From NCBI RefSeq assembly GCF_000311985.1, contig NZ_HE978585.1:184290-248289 (forward strand): a stretch of 64,000 nucleotides of DNA, given 5' to 3'. The notes below the pieces were generated by a model. That model saw only the letters and a list, made by a program, of their open reading frames with translations, did no database searches and was not told the DNA's origin. The position numbers were made by a program, and so were the translations under genes. Source of the stretch: Kallipyga massiliensis ph2. Its GTDB lineage: Bacteria; Bacillota; Clostridia; Tissierellales; Peptoniphilaceae. The stretch's first letter is position 1. Each line of letters starts with the position of its first letter. Shown here one piece after another: positions 9,731 to 17,686 of this stretch.

Positions 9731-11212
9731 TTACCTCACCGCTTCCTGTTTCTGGCTCTTTCTTGCGCTGAAGAAAGCATAAACCAAAGATGCGATAATC
9801 ATGACCCAAATGACCCAAGAAATCGGCCGTGCAAAAAAGATAGATAAGTCACCATTTGCGCCTGTCACGGAGTCAATAAAGTATCTCTCCAAATCTCTTC
9901 CTAAGATAAAACCAATTAAGAAGGTTGTTGTTGGGTAATCAAATTTTTCAAACAGATATCCGATGAGGCCAAAAATGAATAAGGTAAGAACATCGAACAT
10001 GTTTCCATTTCTAGTGGCATAGGCTCCAACTAAACAAAGAAGGATTACTGCCGGATAAAGTCTTCCCTTGGGGATCTTAATGATATTGGCCAGCTGCTTA
10101 ACCGGATAGTACATGCAGACGAACATTAAGAGATTGCAAAGCAGAAGGGCAAAGAGGATGGTGTTCCAAAGCATAGGGTTCTGTTCGATAAAGAGTGGTC
10201 CGACTTGAATACCCTGTAAAACAAAGGCACCGATCAACACTGCCGTGGTCGAATCTCCGGGGATACCCAAACTCAAAAGGGGAACCAAAGCTCCGCCTGT
10301 GATTCCGTTGTTTGAGGCCTCACTGGCAACCAAGCCGTCGTCAAATCCAGTCCCGAATTTTTCCGGATGTTTGGACCAGGTCTTGGCCTGTGAGTAGGCC
10401 AATAGGGAAGCGGCCGAACCTCCAATACCGGGAAGAATTCCCATAAATGTGCCGATCAAAGAGGAGCGAACAATATTTGTCGATTGAGGTAATAGATCTC
10501 TGAACTTAAATACACGGGCATTGCTATCCAGCTCGGAAGTGTCCACAAGTGTCTGCTTCATTCCCTTTTCTGCTTCAGAGAACAATTGGGCAAAAGCAAA
10601 CAAGCCGATCAAAAGAGGTAAAAGCTGAAAGCCATCGCGTAGGGTTAAGCTCATTGACTTGGGAACAAATCTTGTCATCTGGTTCATTTCGAAAACGCCA
10701 ACCAGAGAGAAGAAAATACCTACCACGCCGGTAAACAATCCTTTGAGCATCTTTCCATGTGATAACGAAGCGATAACCGTCAAAGCAAAGACAATGATCA
10801 GGAATTTCTCGACTGAAGAAAATTTGATGGCCCACTTTGACAGGATAGGTGTGAACAAGGCTAGGACAACGAGAGAGATGATACCGCCTGCTAACGAGGC
10901 CGAAATTCCCAGTCTCATCGCTCGGACACCTTCTCCACGGATGGCCATAGGATGACCATCAAAGGTAGTGCATAAGGAGGAGGGAGTTCCCGGAATATTG
11001 ATGAGGATCGCAGGAACCAGTCCACCTGAAATCCCTCCAACATATAATCCAATTAATAAATATAAAGATGGAACTAGGCCTAAACCATAGGTGAGTGGTA
11101 AGAAGATCGCAACAGCCATCGTTGCGGTCATTCCTGGTAAGGCTCCAAATACGATTCCTACAACCACACCCAATAAGGCCAAAGCAATATAGGTTACTTG
11201 AAAGTCGAACAT
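9731..11212 (-). CDS. tctA: Tripartite tricarboxylate transporter, large permease TctA
   Basis: 493 residues with about 11-12 membrane helices. Two family glycine/proline loops are visible: GALPGMTATMAVAIF near residue 25 and GILPGIGGSAASLLAYSQAK near residue 260. TctA is the channel subunit of a periplasmic/extracellular binding-protein-dependent secondary transporter. In this operon, starting tctC-tctB-tctA and followed directly by garD, the substrate is probably galactarate or glucarate rather than citrate (inference). The ribosome binding site is AGGAGG; the gene is 9 bases after tctB. Confidence 0.92.
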   Translation of the reverse strand: MFDFQVTYIALALLGVVVGIVFGALPGMTATMAVAIFLPLTYGLGLVPSLYLLIGLYVGGISGGLVPAILINIPGTPSSLCTTFDGHPMAIRGEGVRAMRLGISASLAGGIISLVVLALFTPILSKWAIKFSSVEKFLIIVFALTVIASLSHGKMLKGLFTGVVGIFFSLVGVFEMNQMTRFVPKSMSLTLRDGFQLLPLLIGLFAFAQLFSEAEKGMKQTLVDTSELDSNARVFKFRDLLPQSTNIVRSSLIGTFMGILPGIGGSAASLLAYSQAKTWSKHPEKFGTGFDDGLVASEASNNGITGGALVPLLSLGIPGDSTTAVLIGAFVLQGIQVGPLFIEQNPMLWNTILFALLLCNLLMFVCMYYPVKQLANIIKIPKGRLYPAVILLCLVGAYATRNGNMFDVLTLFIFGLIGYLFEKFDYPTTTFLIGFILGRDLERYFIDSVTGANGDLSIFFARPISWVIWVMIIASLVYAFFSARKSQKQEAVR

Positions 11213-11221
11213 ACGAACCTC

Positions 11222-11611
11222 CTACGGTAATGTGATTGAGAAAACTTGACCAAAAATGAACCATACAATTAAGGTCTCAATACTGGCGATAATAATGGAA
11301 ACTAAAATGTTCTTTTTATCAAATCCAGTATATAAAATGTTCAGGAATGAGATCCCAATGATTCCGCCCGGAATAAAGCCGGCGAATATCATTATGAGGA
11401 TCATGCCGAACAAGCCTAAAAAAGTGCCAAAAAAGCGCACCTTATCGAAATCCTTGACAAAGAATTCAAATGAGCCATCACCGAAGAACCCGGTTCCTGC
11501 TCTCTTTGTCCGGATAAAGCGCTGTAGCACTAAGCCCGCAACTAGTATCCCTAAGACCATTAAGGTAATCTTAGGGAAGACCAGGTGGGAATTTGAATAA
11601 GTTATATTCAT
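11222..11611 (-). CDS. tctB: Tripartite tricarboxylate transporter, small permease TctB
   Basis: 129 residues with four predicted membrane helices, the size and topology of TctB, though slightly short for the family. The polar stretch FFGDGSFEFFVKDFDKVR lies between helices 1 and 2. It pairs with TctA as the small membrane subunit. AGGAG lies about 10 bases before the ATG; the gene is between tctC and tctA, which supports the call more than sequence conservation does, since TctB proteins diverge widely. Confidence 0.85.
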   Translation of the reverse strand: MNITYSNSHLVFPKITLMVLGILVAGLVLQRFIRTKRAGTGFFGDGSFEFFVKDFDKVRFFGTFLGLFGMILIMIFAGFIPGGIIGISFLNILYTGFDKKNILVSIIIASIETLIVWFIFGQVFSITLP

Positions 11612-11635
11612 AACCCTTGACTCCTAAAGCATTTA

Positions 11636-12679
11636 TTATTTGGTCAATGTGTCTAATGAAGGAGCGGCCTTGATGAGCTTGTCCATCTTAGTGGCCTTAT
11701 CCTTGATATACTTTTCAGCCTCAGCTGAAGGTTTGAAGTTAACCTTGTACTTATAACCTGTCATGCGTTCGATATAATCTTTATCTTCGGATACCTTCTT
11801 GCAAGCTTCATCTAACTGATCCAGAAGAGACTTAGGTGCATCCTTAGGTAGGTAAATGACAAAGTCTTTTGCAAAAACGAAGGGCTCACCATCAACAGTA
11901 ATTCCCTGCTCAGCAAAGGACAGGTTGTCTACACCATCAACTTTATCTAGGAAACCAATGAACTTCATGGCTAACTGATCTTCTACTCCCTCCTCGGTGT
12001 ACTGGAGCAAAGATGAATAGTCGCCAAAGATCACATCCGTGTTTCCATCCCAAAGTCTCTGGCTCTTTTCAGCCGTTGAACCACCAACAATGACGCTGAT
12101 TTGGTTGGCAACGTTCTGCCCATAATTGTCAACTACCCAATTATAGAAAACGATAAAGCCAAGGTGAGACACAGAACCGGACTCAATGTTAACTCTAACC
12201 GTCTCATTCGGATTTGCTTTTAAGTATTCGGCCATTTCTACCATAGAATTGTAAGGAGCCTTAGCAGTGGCTGCAAAACAAGAACCGGGGTTGGAAATCA
12301 TCATGGGACCAACCGTATAGTTGTCAAGGCTATACTCCTCGGGGAAACTCCCAAAGGAAACACCCAAGTAGGTCATATCATGGAACATCATAATCGTTGA
12401 ACCATCGGCTTTTGCACCACGCATGGTTTCAAAGGCAGGGCCGGCACCTACAGCATCAACTTTCATGTCTGACTTGAGAAGACCACCCAGTGTTCTCATG
12501 GTGCCATCAGCAACCAGGTAGGAGTCACCGGTTGTTGATGAAGATCCGATAACCACTCTAACGTTCTGACCTTCGAAGCTGGCATCCTCGTTACCGCCAC
12601 CGCCACCACCGCAGGCAGTTACAGCAATGAGAACCATTGCTAAAAGTATTAAAATAGACCGTTTTTTCTTCGTAAACAT
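11636..12679 (-). CDS. tctC: Tripartite tricarboxylate transporter substrate-binding lipoprotein TctC
   Basis: 347 residues. A lipoprotein signal (MFTKKKRS, hydrophobic core, VTAC with Cys at 23) is followed by a poly-Gly linker and a Bug/TctC-type binding domain containing VRVVIGSSSTTG and VGAGPAFETM. It captures the substrate outside the membrane and delivers it to TctAB. It is the first gene of the minus-strand operon; AGGAGG stands 8 bases before the ATG. The divergent intergenic region shared with cdaR holds an inverted pair of 12-base motifs that may be operators. Confidence 0.9.
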   Translation of the reverse strand: MFTKKKRSILILLAMVLIAVTACGGGGGGNEDASFEGQNVRVVIGSSSTTGDSYLVADGTMRTLGGLLKSDMKVDAVGAGPAFETMRGAKADGSTIMMFHDMTYLGVSFGSFPEEYSLDNYTVGPMMISNPGSCFAATAKAPYNSMVEMAEYLKANPNETVRVNIESGSVSHLGFIVFYNWVVDNYGQNVANQISVIVGGSTAEKSQRLWDGNTDVIFGDYSSLLQYTEEGVEDQLAMKFIGFLDKVDGVDNLSFAEQGITVDGEPFVFAKDFVIYLPKDAPKSLLDQLDEACKKVSEDKDYIERMTGYKYKVNFKPSAEAEKYIKDKATKMDKLIKAAPSLDTLTK

Positions 12680-12744
12680 TGATTTTTCCTCCTGTTAAAG
12701 TAGTAGTTCCATTGACGTGCAAACACTTTCTTAAAAAGAATATT

Positions 12745-12832
12745 ATCAAATTTCAATAAACAGTTATATGTTTGATGAAACGAATATTTCTTGAAATCTG
12801 ATCAATAATTTGTTTCAACTGTCTGCTATACT
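12745..12832. promoter_or_regulatory. Divergent control region between tctC operon and cdaR, candidate operators
   Basis: Two copies of TTGAAAT(C/T)TGAT face each other: 12791-12802 on the plus strand and 12745-12756 on the minus strand (11 of 12 bases the same). A TTGAAA/TTTCAA pair at 12791-12796 and 12813-12818 overlaps the first. For cdaR, an extended -10 element (TGCTATACT, TATACT at 12827-12832) is visible without a clear -35. These are candidates for autoregulation and operon control by CdaR; this is inference from position and symmetry. Confidence 0.4.
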
Positions 12833-12871
12833 ATGTATGAAGAATAAACGTTCTTGAATGTGAGGGAATCT

Positions 12872-13993
12872 ATGCTAGAAATCGATCAAAATATTGCCAA
12901 AAGTATTGTTCAACGCCTAAAAACGATTATTGATTATGACCTGAATTTCATGAATTCCGAGGGTCGCATCATTGCATCAACTGTAGATGACCGTGAAGGC
13001 TCCATTCACTATGGTGCTTTGGAGTGCCTGGAAAAATCTACTACGGTAGCAATTTCTGATGATAATTCCTATCAAGGAGCAAAGTCGGGGATAAATATGC
13101 CCATACGGTTTAATCGGAAAATTATAGGTGTAATTGGCATTACAGGGAAACCGGAAGAAGTGATGAAATATGGTGATATCATCCGAAAAATGACGGAGAT
13201 CCTGATCGCCCAAAATTGGGTCCAGCAGACACAAAACCATCATCAAATGTTAAATAAACTCGTTATTGAGCAACTGATTAACGATATTCCTACTGATTTC
13301 GAAATCCCTTTGGAGCTCGCACAAAGTTCTCAGCACGTCATTTTAATTGGCAAGTCCAGGGATGGAAAAGCTTTCTCTCTAAAAGACAACATAAATTTAG
13401 ATGTTCTAACTTTAAGTCGAAAATTTGCCAACCGAAGCATTATGGGAATTTACTACGATAAAGTCATTATTATAACAGGAATCGTTGATAAAGAGCTTCT
13501 CACCCGAGAAATAAGCCAGATCATAGATCACTTTCTGGAGTATAACTCCATTCATTTATGCTTCGGTATTAGTGATCCATTTGTAAATCTGAATAATATT
13601 CGTGCGAGCTATTTACAAGCAGAATCCTGCGTTTCCTGGATTCAAACTGATCGCCCTCATAATTATTTATTTTATAAGGATCTTGGATTGGGATTAATTC
13701 TCCAATCTGTCAATGCAGTAAATAAGAATGTCTTTATCAATAGAATCCTCGGAAATTTAAGTCATGACGAGATCCTATATTATGAACGCCTGCTACAAGC
13801 TTATACAGAATCAAATGGTAGCTTAAAGAAATGTGCTGATACCCTGTTCATCCACCCAAATACCTTGCAATATCAATTGAATAAATTAAAAAAAATGACA
13901 GGCTTTAACCCTAGAAACTTGAAGGACTATATTTCGCTATACCTGGCATTTAAATTGACCATTAAACCAGGGAGTGGACGTGATGATATCTGA
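12872..13993 (+). CDS. cdaR: CdaR-type sugar diacid regulator
   Basis: 373 residues. The first 140 residues match the sugar-diacid recognition domain (DYDLNFMNSEGRIIAST), the middle is GGDEF-like/degenerate, and the last 60 residues form the PucR-type helix-turn-helix (CADTLFIHPNTLQYQLNKL). CdaR family proteins activate galactarate/glucarate genes in response to glycerate or the diacid. The ATG at 12872 is chosen because GAGGGA precedes it by 5 bases; the longer in-frame opening from a TTG at 12854 would place that site inside the gene. It is divergent from the tctCBA-garD operon, its likely target. Confidence 0.9.
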   Translation: MLEIDQNIAKSIVQRLKTIIDYDLNFMNSEGRIIASTVDDREGSIHYGALECLEKSTTVAISDDNSYQGAKSGINMPIRFNRKIIGVIGITGKPEEVMKYGDIIRKMTEILIAQNWVQQTQNHHQMLNKLVIEQLINDIPTDFEIPLELAQSSQHVILIGKSRDGKAFSLKDNINLDVLTLSRKFANRSIMGIYYDKVIIITGIVDKELLTREISQIIDHFLEYNSIHLCFGISDPFVNLNNIRASYLQAESCVSWIQTDRPHNYLFYKDLGLGLILQSVNAVNKNVFINRILGNLSHDEILYYERLLQAYTESNGSLKKCADTLFIHPNTLQYQLNKLKKMTGFNPRNLKDYISLYLAFKLTIKPGSGRDDI

Positions 13994-14005
13994 AAGGAGA
14001 CTTTG

Positions 14006-14854
14006 ATGAAAACAATTGATTTTACAGATCAAGAGTTGCCAAAATTAGGAATCGGTACTTGGTTTTTGGGAGAAAACCCTAGTACAAGAATGTCCGAGAT
14101 CCAATCAATTCGCTATGGCATTGAACACGGCATTCAGTTGATTGACACCGCTGAAATGTACGGGGAGGGCCTGAGCGAAAAACTGGTAGGAGAAGCCATC
14201 CAACCTTATGACCGAAGCAGTCTCTATATTGTATCCAAGGTTTACCCCTGGAACGCGAATCCGGAGCATATGGAAACCAGCGTGAACAATACTCTTCGTC
14301 GGCTTAATACTGATTATCTGGACATGTATCTTTACCACTGGAGAGGGACCACTCCTTTGAAAGCAACGATTTCTGAATTTGAGAGAATGAAATCTCTCGG
14401 AAAAATAAAAAACTGGGGTGTCTCAAACTTTGATACGGAAGATATGAAGGCACTATTATCTGAGAAGGATGGAAAACAATGTCGGGTTAACCAAGTTCTT
14501 TATCACCTAGGAGACCGCGGTATAGATTATTCCCTAGCTCCATATTGTGCTGAAAACAATATTAATCTCATGGCTTACTGTCCCCTTGCCCAAGCTGGAC
14601 AAATTCAGCGTGGATTGCTTCAACATCCCAGCCTAGTTCGTCTTTCTAAGAAACTTAACCTGACAGTTTACCAATTGCTCTTATGTTTTATTCAGGAAAG
14701 GTCCAACATCATTCCTATCCCTCGCACCTCAAGCGTTGAACATATGAAGGAAAATCTTAAAACATTAGATATCCATTTACCAAGGGAAATTATGGATGAA
14801 TTGGATGAGGCTTTTCCTCCGCCAAGTCGAAAGATGCCTTTAACTATTGTCTGA
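14006..14854 (+). CDS. Aldo/keto reductase
   Basis: 282 residues with the (beta/alpha)8 fold. The catalytic tetrad of the family is visible: Asp and Tyr in LIDTAEMYGEG, Lys in IVSKVYP, His in LYHW, and the NADPH-binding end PIPRTSS. The ATG at 14006 has AAAGGAG about 7 bases upstream. It follows cdaR by 12 bases, so is co-transcribed with the regulator. The substrate is unknown; a sugar or uronate aldehyde feeding the diacid pathway is a reasonable guess from context only. Confidence 0.85.
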   Translation: MKTIDFTDQELPKLGIGTWFLGENPSTRMSEIQSIRYGIEHGIQLIDTAEMYGEGLSEKLVGEAIQPYDRSSLYIVSKVYPWNANPEHMETSVNNTLRRLNTDYLDMYLYHWRGTTPLKATISEFERMKSLGKIKNWGVSNFDTEDMKALLSEKDGKQCRVNQVLYHLGDRGIDYSLAPYCAENNINLMAYCPLAQAGQIQRGLLQHPSLVRLSKKLNLTVYQLLLCFIQERSNIIPIPRTSSVEHMKENLKTLDIHLPREIMDELDEAFPPPSRKMPLTIV

Positions 14855-15015
14855 AATTTCCTTCTTAACAATTGAAGTTATTATTCTCAGGGTTTGCGTA
14901 CCAAAAAATTCCTTATTGTTAAGGAGAGAATGGTTTGCATTTTTGTAGTTGAAACTATCATCCTTGTTTGATGATGGCAGCATGTTATATAACAAATCTA
15001 GGAGGAACATCTAAA

Positions 15016-15281
15016 TGAAAAAAAATAGAATCTGACCGAAGATGAGATCAAGCATGATGTAGAGATTATAGAAAAGCTCAAGGCTTTTAACACCCCTACC
15101 ATTACGAATGTGGTCACATACCCTAGGGATGAAAATTGCTTGGGGTTATATAATCCTTGGTATGGAAATTGGTATACCGACTCGACTCTGAAATTTATGT
15201 TCCCTGAGCTTGGACGTCTTTGTGGTTATGTGGTTACTGCAACTTATGGTCTCCTGGATCCCAATTATTCTCACGGTGTAA
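15016..15281 (+). pseudogene. RraA-like aldolase gene fragment, disrupted by IS
   Basis: AGGAGG at 15001-15006 and an ATG at 15016 begin a gene that goes out of frame within six codons. From 15033 the frame LTEDEIKHDVEIIEKLKAF, then NTPTITNVV and GYVVTA, runs to about 15277. The order resembles the N-terminal part of the RraA/HMG-aldolase (dimethylmenaquinone methyltransferase-like) family. The IS481-like element follows. Only 27 bases of the same reading frame are seen on the far side (16496-16522), and the rest of the gene is absent. It probably belonged to the hydroxyacid cluster to the right. Confidence 0.65.
15251..15277. repeat. 27-bp direct repeat, left copy
   Basis: These 27 bases recur exactly at 16496-16522 on the other side of the IS element. 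They are part of the RraA-like reading frame (LLDPNYSHG). Confidence 0.9.
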
Positions 15282-15320
15282 TGTAGTAAGACATATGTGA
15301 CACTTTCAAGAAAATAAAAA

Positions 15321-15378
15321 GAGGTGCTCTGATACAATGTGTTTGACCAAAAACTCGTTGCATCGAAAGGAGCACCTC
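15321..15378 (+). promoter_or_regulatory. Inverted repeat hiding the transposase start
   Basis: GAGGTGCTC at 15321-15329 is perfectly complementary to GAGCACCTC at 15370-15378, which overlaps the end of the AAAGGAG ribosome binding site and stops just before the TTG start at 15379. In RNA that begins upstream, this hairpin would cover the start region. Confidence 0.55.
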
Positions 15379-16311
15379 TTGAGTACGATTATAACTGAAG
15401 AAATGAGATACCGTCAAAAAGTCTGTGAGTATGCGTTAAAGCATGGCGTGACCAAGGCAGCACGCAGGTATCATACCTACCGGCAATTTGTTTATCGCCA
15501 ACTGGCACGGTATGATGGCACGGTCAGAAGTCTGGCTCTTCGCTCAAGAAGACCGAAAACAAGCCCTACCGCCCATCGAGAAGAAGAACTATGTCTCATA
15601 CGTCTTATGCTGAAACAGTACGGCTTGTATGGTCTGGCAGAGGTATACGTACGCTGTCAAGAGAAAGGGTATACCCGGTCTTTTGAAAGTATGTGTCGTC
15701 AAATTCGGAAAAAGGGCTATCGAAAAGTGCAAGGCCAGCGAAAGAGTTATACACGCCATGAAGGTCTTGATGGGGAGTTTCCGGGCGATAAAGTGCAAAT
15801 CGACATTAAATATGTTCCGAAAGAATGCATCCGCTTTCCAAGCTATGGACTACAGTACTACCAGATCACTGCCATTGATGAATTTAGTCGAAAGCGTGTT
15901 CTAAAAATCGTCGATGAGAAGTCGACCTATGAGACGACAAAGTTTTTAGAGGATTTAGAAGAAAGAATGGGATTTCCCATTCATACCATTCAGGTGGACA
16001 ACGGTTACGAGTTTGTCAATGACGCAGACCGAACGAGTCGGGAAAGTCGCTTTGAACTGGCGGTAAAGAAGAAAGGCTGGAAACTTAGAAGAATAAGACC
16101 CTATTCTCCATGGCAAAACGGGAAGGTAGAACGAAGCCACCGAGAGGATGGAAAAATTCTTTACAGTCGACATATCTTCAGAAGAAAAAAAGATCTTGTT
16201 GAGCAGGTAAAAAAGCATGAGCAACTTTACAATACAACAGTGAAATACGTTCTGAATTTCAAAAGTCCAGAACAGGTTGTGCAAGAATATTTTGAAACCG
16301 TAGTTGCTTAG
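15379..16311 (+). CDS. IS481-family transposase (DDE integrase core)
   Basis: 310 residues from a TTG at 15379, which has AAAGGAG 6 bases upstream; an in-frame ATG at 15337 gives 324 residues but has no ribosome binding site. An N-terminal helix-turn-helix (TKAARRYHTYRQFVYRQL) is followed by the rve core. Its acidic triad is Asp in VQIDIKYV, Asp in QVDNGYEF and Glu in WQNGKVERSHRED. Length and single open frame fit IS481 rather than the two-frame IS3 plan. It appears intact, so the element may still be active. Confidence 0.85.
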   Translation: MSTIITEEMRYRQKVCEYALKHGVTKAARRYHTYRQFVYRQLARYDGTVRSLALRSRRPKTSPTAHREEELCLIRLMLKQYGLYGLAEVYVRCQEKGYTRSFESMCRQIRKKGYRKVQGQRKSYTRHEGLDGEFPGDKVQIDIKYVPKECIRFPSYGLQYYQITAIDEFSRKRVLKIVDEKSTYETTKFLEDLEERMGFPIHTIQVDNGYEFVNDADRTSRESRFELAVKKKGWKLRRIRPYSPWQNGKVERSHREDGKILYSRHIFRRKKDLVEQVKKHEQLYNTTVKYVLNFKSPEQVVQEYFETVVA

Positions 16312-16495
16312 GCGACTGCTTTTTCCGAGCGAAAAGGATAGGTGCTTCCTTTCTCCTGGTCAAGGGACGCTCCCTTTGGTCGCTCTTCGCCCTTGACCCG
16401 TCAAAAAAGAAGCACCTGGAAAAGAATCGCCGGAAAAATCTAAGTGTGTCAGAACCCTTGAGCTGAATGTGTAACATATGTCTTGACAGTTAAGA

Positions 16496-16522
16496 CTCCT
16501 GGATCCCAATTATTCTCACGGT
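16496..16522. repeat. 27-bp direct repeat, right copy
   Basis: Exact second copy of 15251-15277. After it the RraA-like frame continues only a few codons (SLQVNL) to a TGA, and no further homologous coding is seen. Confidence 0.9.
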
Positions 16523-16600
16523 TCCTTGCAGGTAAACCTGTGAATGTGGTAAATGCATAAGAGACAATTATCTTAAAGAAAAGCTATTCATGAAGTAAGT

Positions 16601-16660
16601 TAAGTCCCCAGAAGTTGGACCTAGGGATCCAGCCTTTGGGGACTTTATAATGGCAAAAAC
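16601..16660 (+). other. Possible IS3-like end remnant / hairpin
   Basis: AAGTCCCCA (16602-16610) pairs with TGGGGACTT (16637-16645). The stretch TCCCCAGAAGTTGGAC resembles the terminal TGACCCCAAAAAGTTGGAC type end seen at 63953. A broken reading frame starting MAKTMS follows. It may be a decayed IS end or simply a hairpin after the broken gene; the evidence is weak. Confidence 0.3.
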
Positions 16661-16769
16661 AATGAGCTGAAAAGAATTTAGAAAACATCTACTCATGAGG
16701 CTAGAATTTTGTTGATGCTCTCCCCTCCACCAAATTAAAAAAAGCCAGTGACTATCATCAAAAATCTTC

Positions 16770-17444
16770 TTAATGTGTAGAGTAGTTGCGTTCAGTTCCA
16801 TTTTTTATATGTTCATAAACCAATGTTTTAAGAAGATCAACATCACGTTTTTCCACAGCATCAAGTATGCCCAGATGCTCCTCTGTTGAAAGCCGAATGA
16901 TTTGTATTCTTTGGCTTTCATCGGCCTTCCCAAAGAATTCTCCATAAAATCGAAGTCTGACCGAATACTCCTTAATCATTAATAATGTCTTTTTTACGAT
17001 ATCCGAGTTTGAATAACGGTAAAGGATATCATGTAATTCCAAATCAGACTCTATATAAATTTCTTCATCATAGGGCTTTTCTAAGACAGCATTTAGCTTT
17101 TGACGCATTTCATCAATGTCTTCTTTGGGTATATTATCGATCGATAGTTCAGCTGAATACGGCTCAAGAAGCAGACGAAGTCTCATTGTTACTTCCATAT
17201 CAGATATATCAATATTTGTAACAGAAGCATGTCTTCTCGGATTGAGTGTTACCAATCCGTCTTGTGCCAGCATATTCAAAGCTTCTCTCACCGGTGCAGT
17301 GCTAATATTCAATTCTTCAGTGAGTTTTGATATGTTAATCGACTCACCAGGTTTTAACTTTCCAATCACTATCTCATGCTTTAAAATTTCGTAAACTTGA
17401 TCTTTAACTGTTTGTTGCTTTACAGCTAAATTATTACTAAACAA
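16770..17444 (-). CDS. GntR-family regulator with FCD domain
   Basis: 224 residues. The N-terminal winged helix (TVKDQVYEILKHEIVIGKLKPGESI, then LNISTAPVREAL) is typical GntR, and the C-terminal all-helical FCD domain (about residues 80-215) has the metal/ligand-binding pattern with Asp and His residues (ESDLELHDILY). The start is set as TTG at 17444 because AGGAGG lies exactly 6 bases upstream; a preceding in-frame ATG at 17459 would put that site inside the gene. It is divergent from the lyase/dehydrogenase operon, whose promoter carries a perfect palindrome, the likely operator. Confidence 0.88.
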   Translation of the reverse strand: MFSNNLAVKQQTVKDQVYEILKHEIVIGKLKPGESINISKLTEELNISTAPVREALNMLAQDGLVTLNPRRHASVTNIDISDMEVTMRLRLLLEPYSAELSIDNIPKEDIDEMRQKLNAVLEKPYDEEIYIESDLELHDILYRYSNSDIVKKTLLMIKEYSVRLRFYGEFFGKADESQRIQIIRLSTEEHLGILDAVEKRDVDLLKTLVYEHIKNGTERNYSTH

Positions 17445-17578
17445 GAATATCCTCCTCATCGGCGATCGATATATGAAAATGTCTATAGAACATTTTATCT
17501 CCTTGAAAAATTTTATCACATCTTTTATTCCATGTTGATTTATATCTGTTATTTCAAGCAAAAATCAAAATAAAATAC

Positions 17579-17637
17579 GATCATCGATGATATATCATCG
17601 ATGATCTATTGACTTTACTCTTCTATCGTTGTACTAT
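17579..17637 (+). promoter_or_regulatory. Promoter with 28-bp palindromic operator
   Basis: A perfect 28-bp palindrome spans 17579-17606 (half-site GATCATCGATGAT). It is followed two bases later by TTGACT (17609-17614), a 17-base spacer and TACTAT (17632-17637), a near-consensus sigma-A promoter. It drives the lyase gene at 17687 and lies between that gene and the divergent GntR regulator. Confidence 0.75.
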
Positions 17638-17686
17638 GTCTTATGAAAAGGTTTGTCACTTGCATCAGGAACCTAAGGAGGAGAAC

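Larger units (their letters stand above)
15282..16488 (+). mobile_element. IS481-like insertion sequence
   Basis: About 1.2 kb with one transposase gene. The ends are imperfect inverted repeats starting TGT: the left end carries AAGACATATGTGACACTTTC (from 15288), the right end reads inward AAGACATATGTTACACATTC. A GAGGTGCTC/GAGCACCTC pair (15321-15329, 15370-15378) lies around the start, and a large hairpin (AGGTGCTTC 16340-16348 with GAAGCACCT 16409-16417, inner arms GGTCAAGGG/CCCTTGACC) lies after the gene. The element breaks an RraA-like gene and is flanked at a few bases distance by 27-bp direct repeats, much longer than usual target duplications. Confidence 0.8.
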
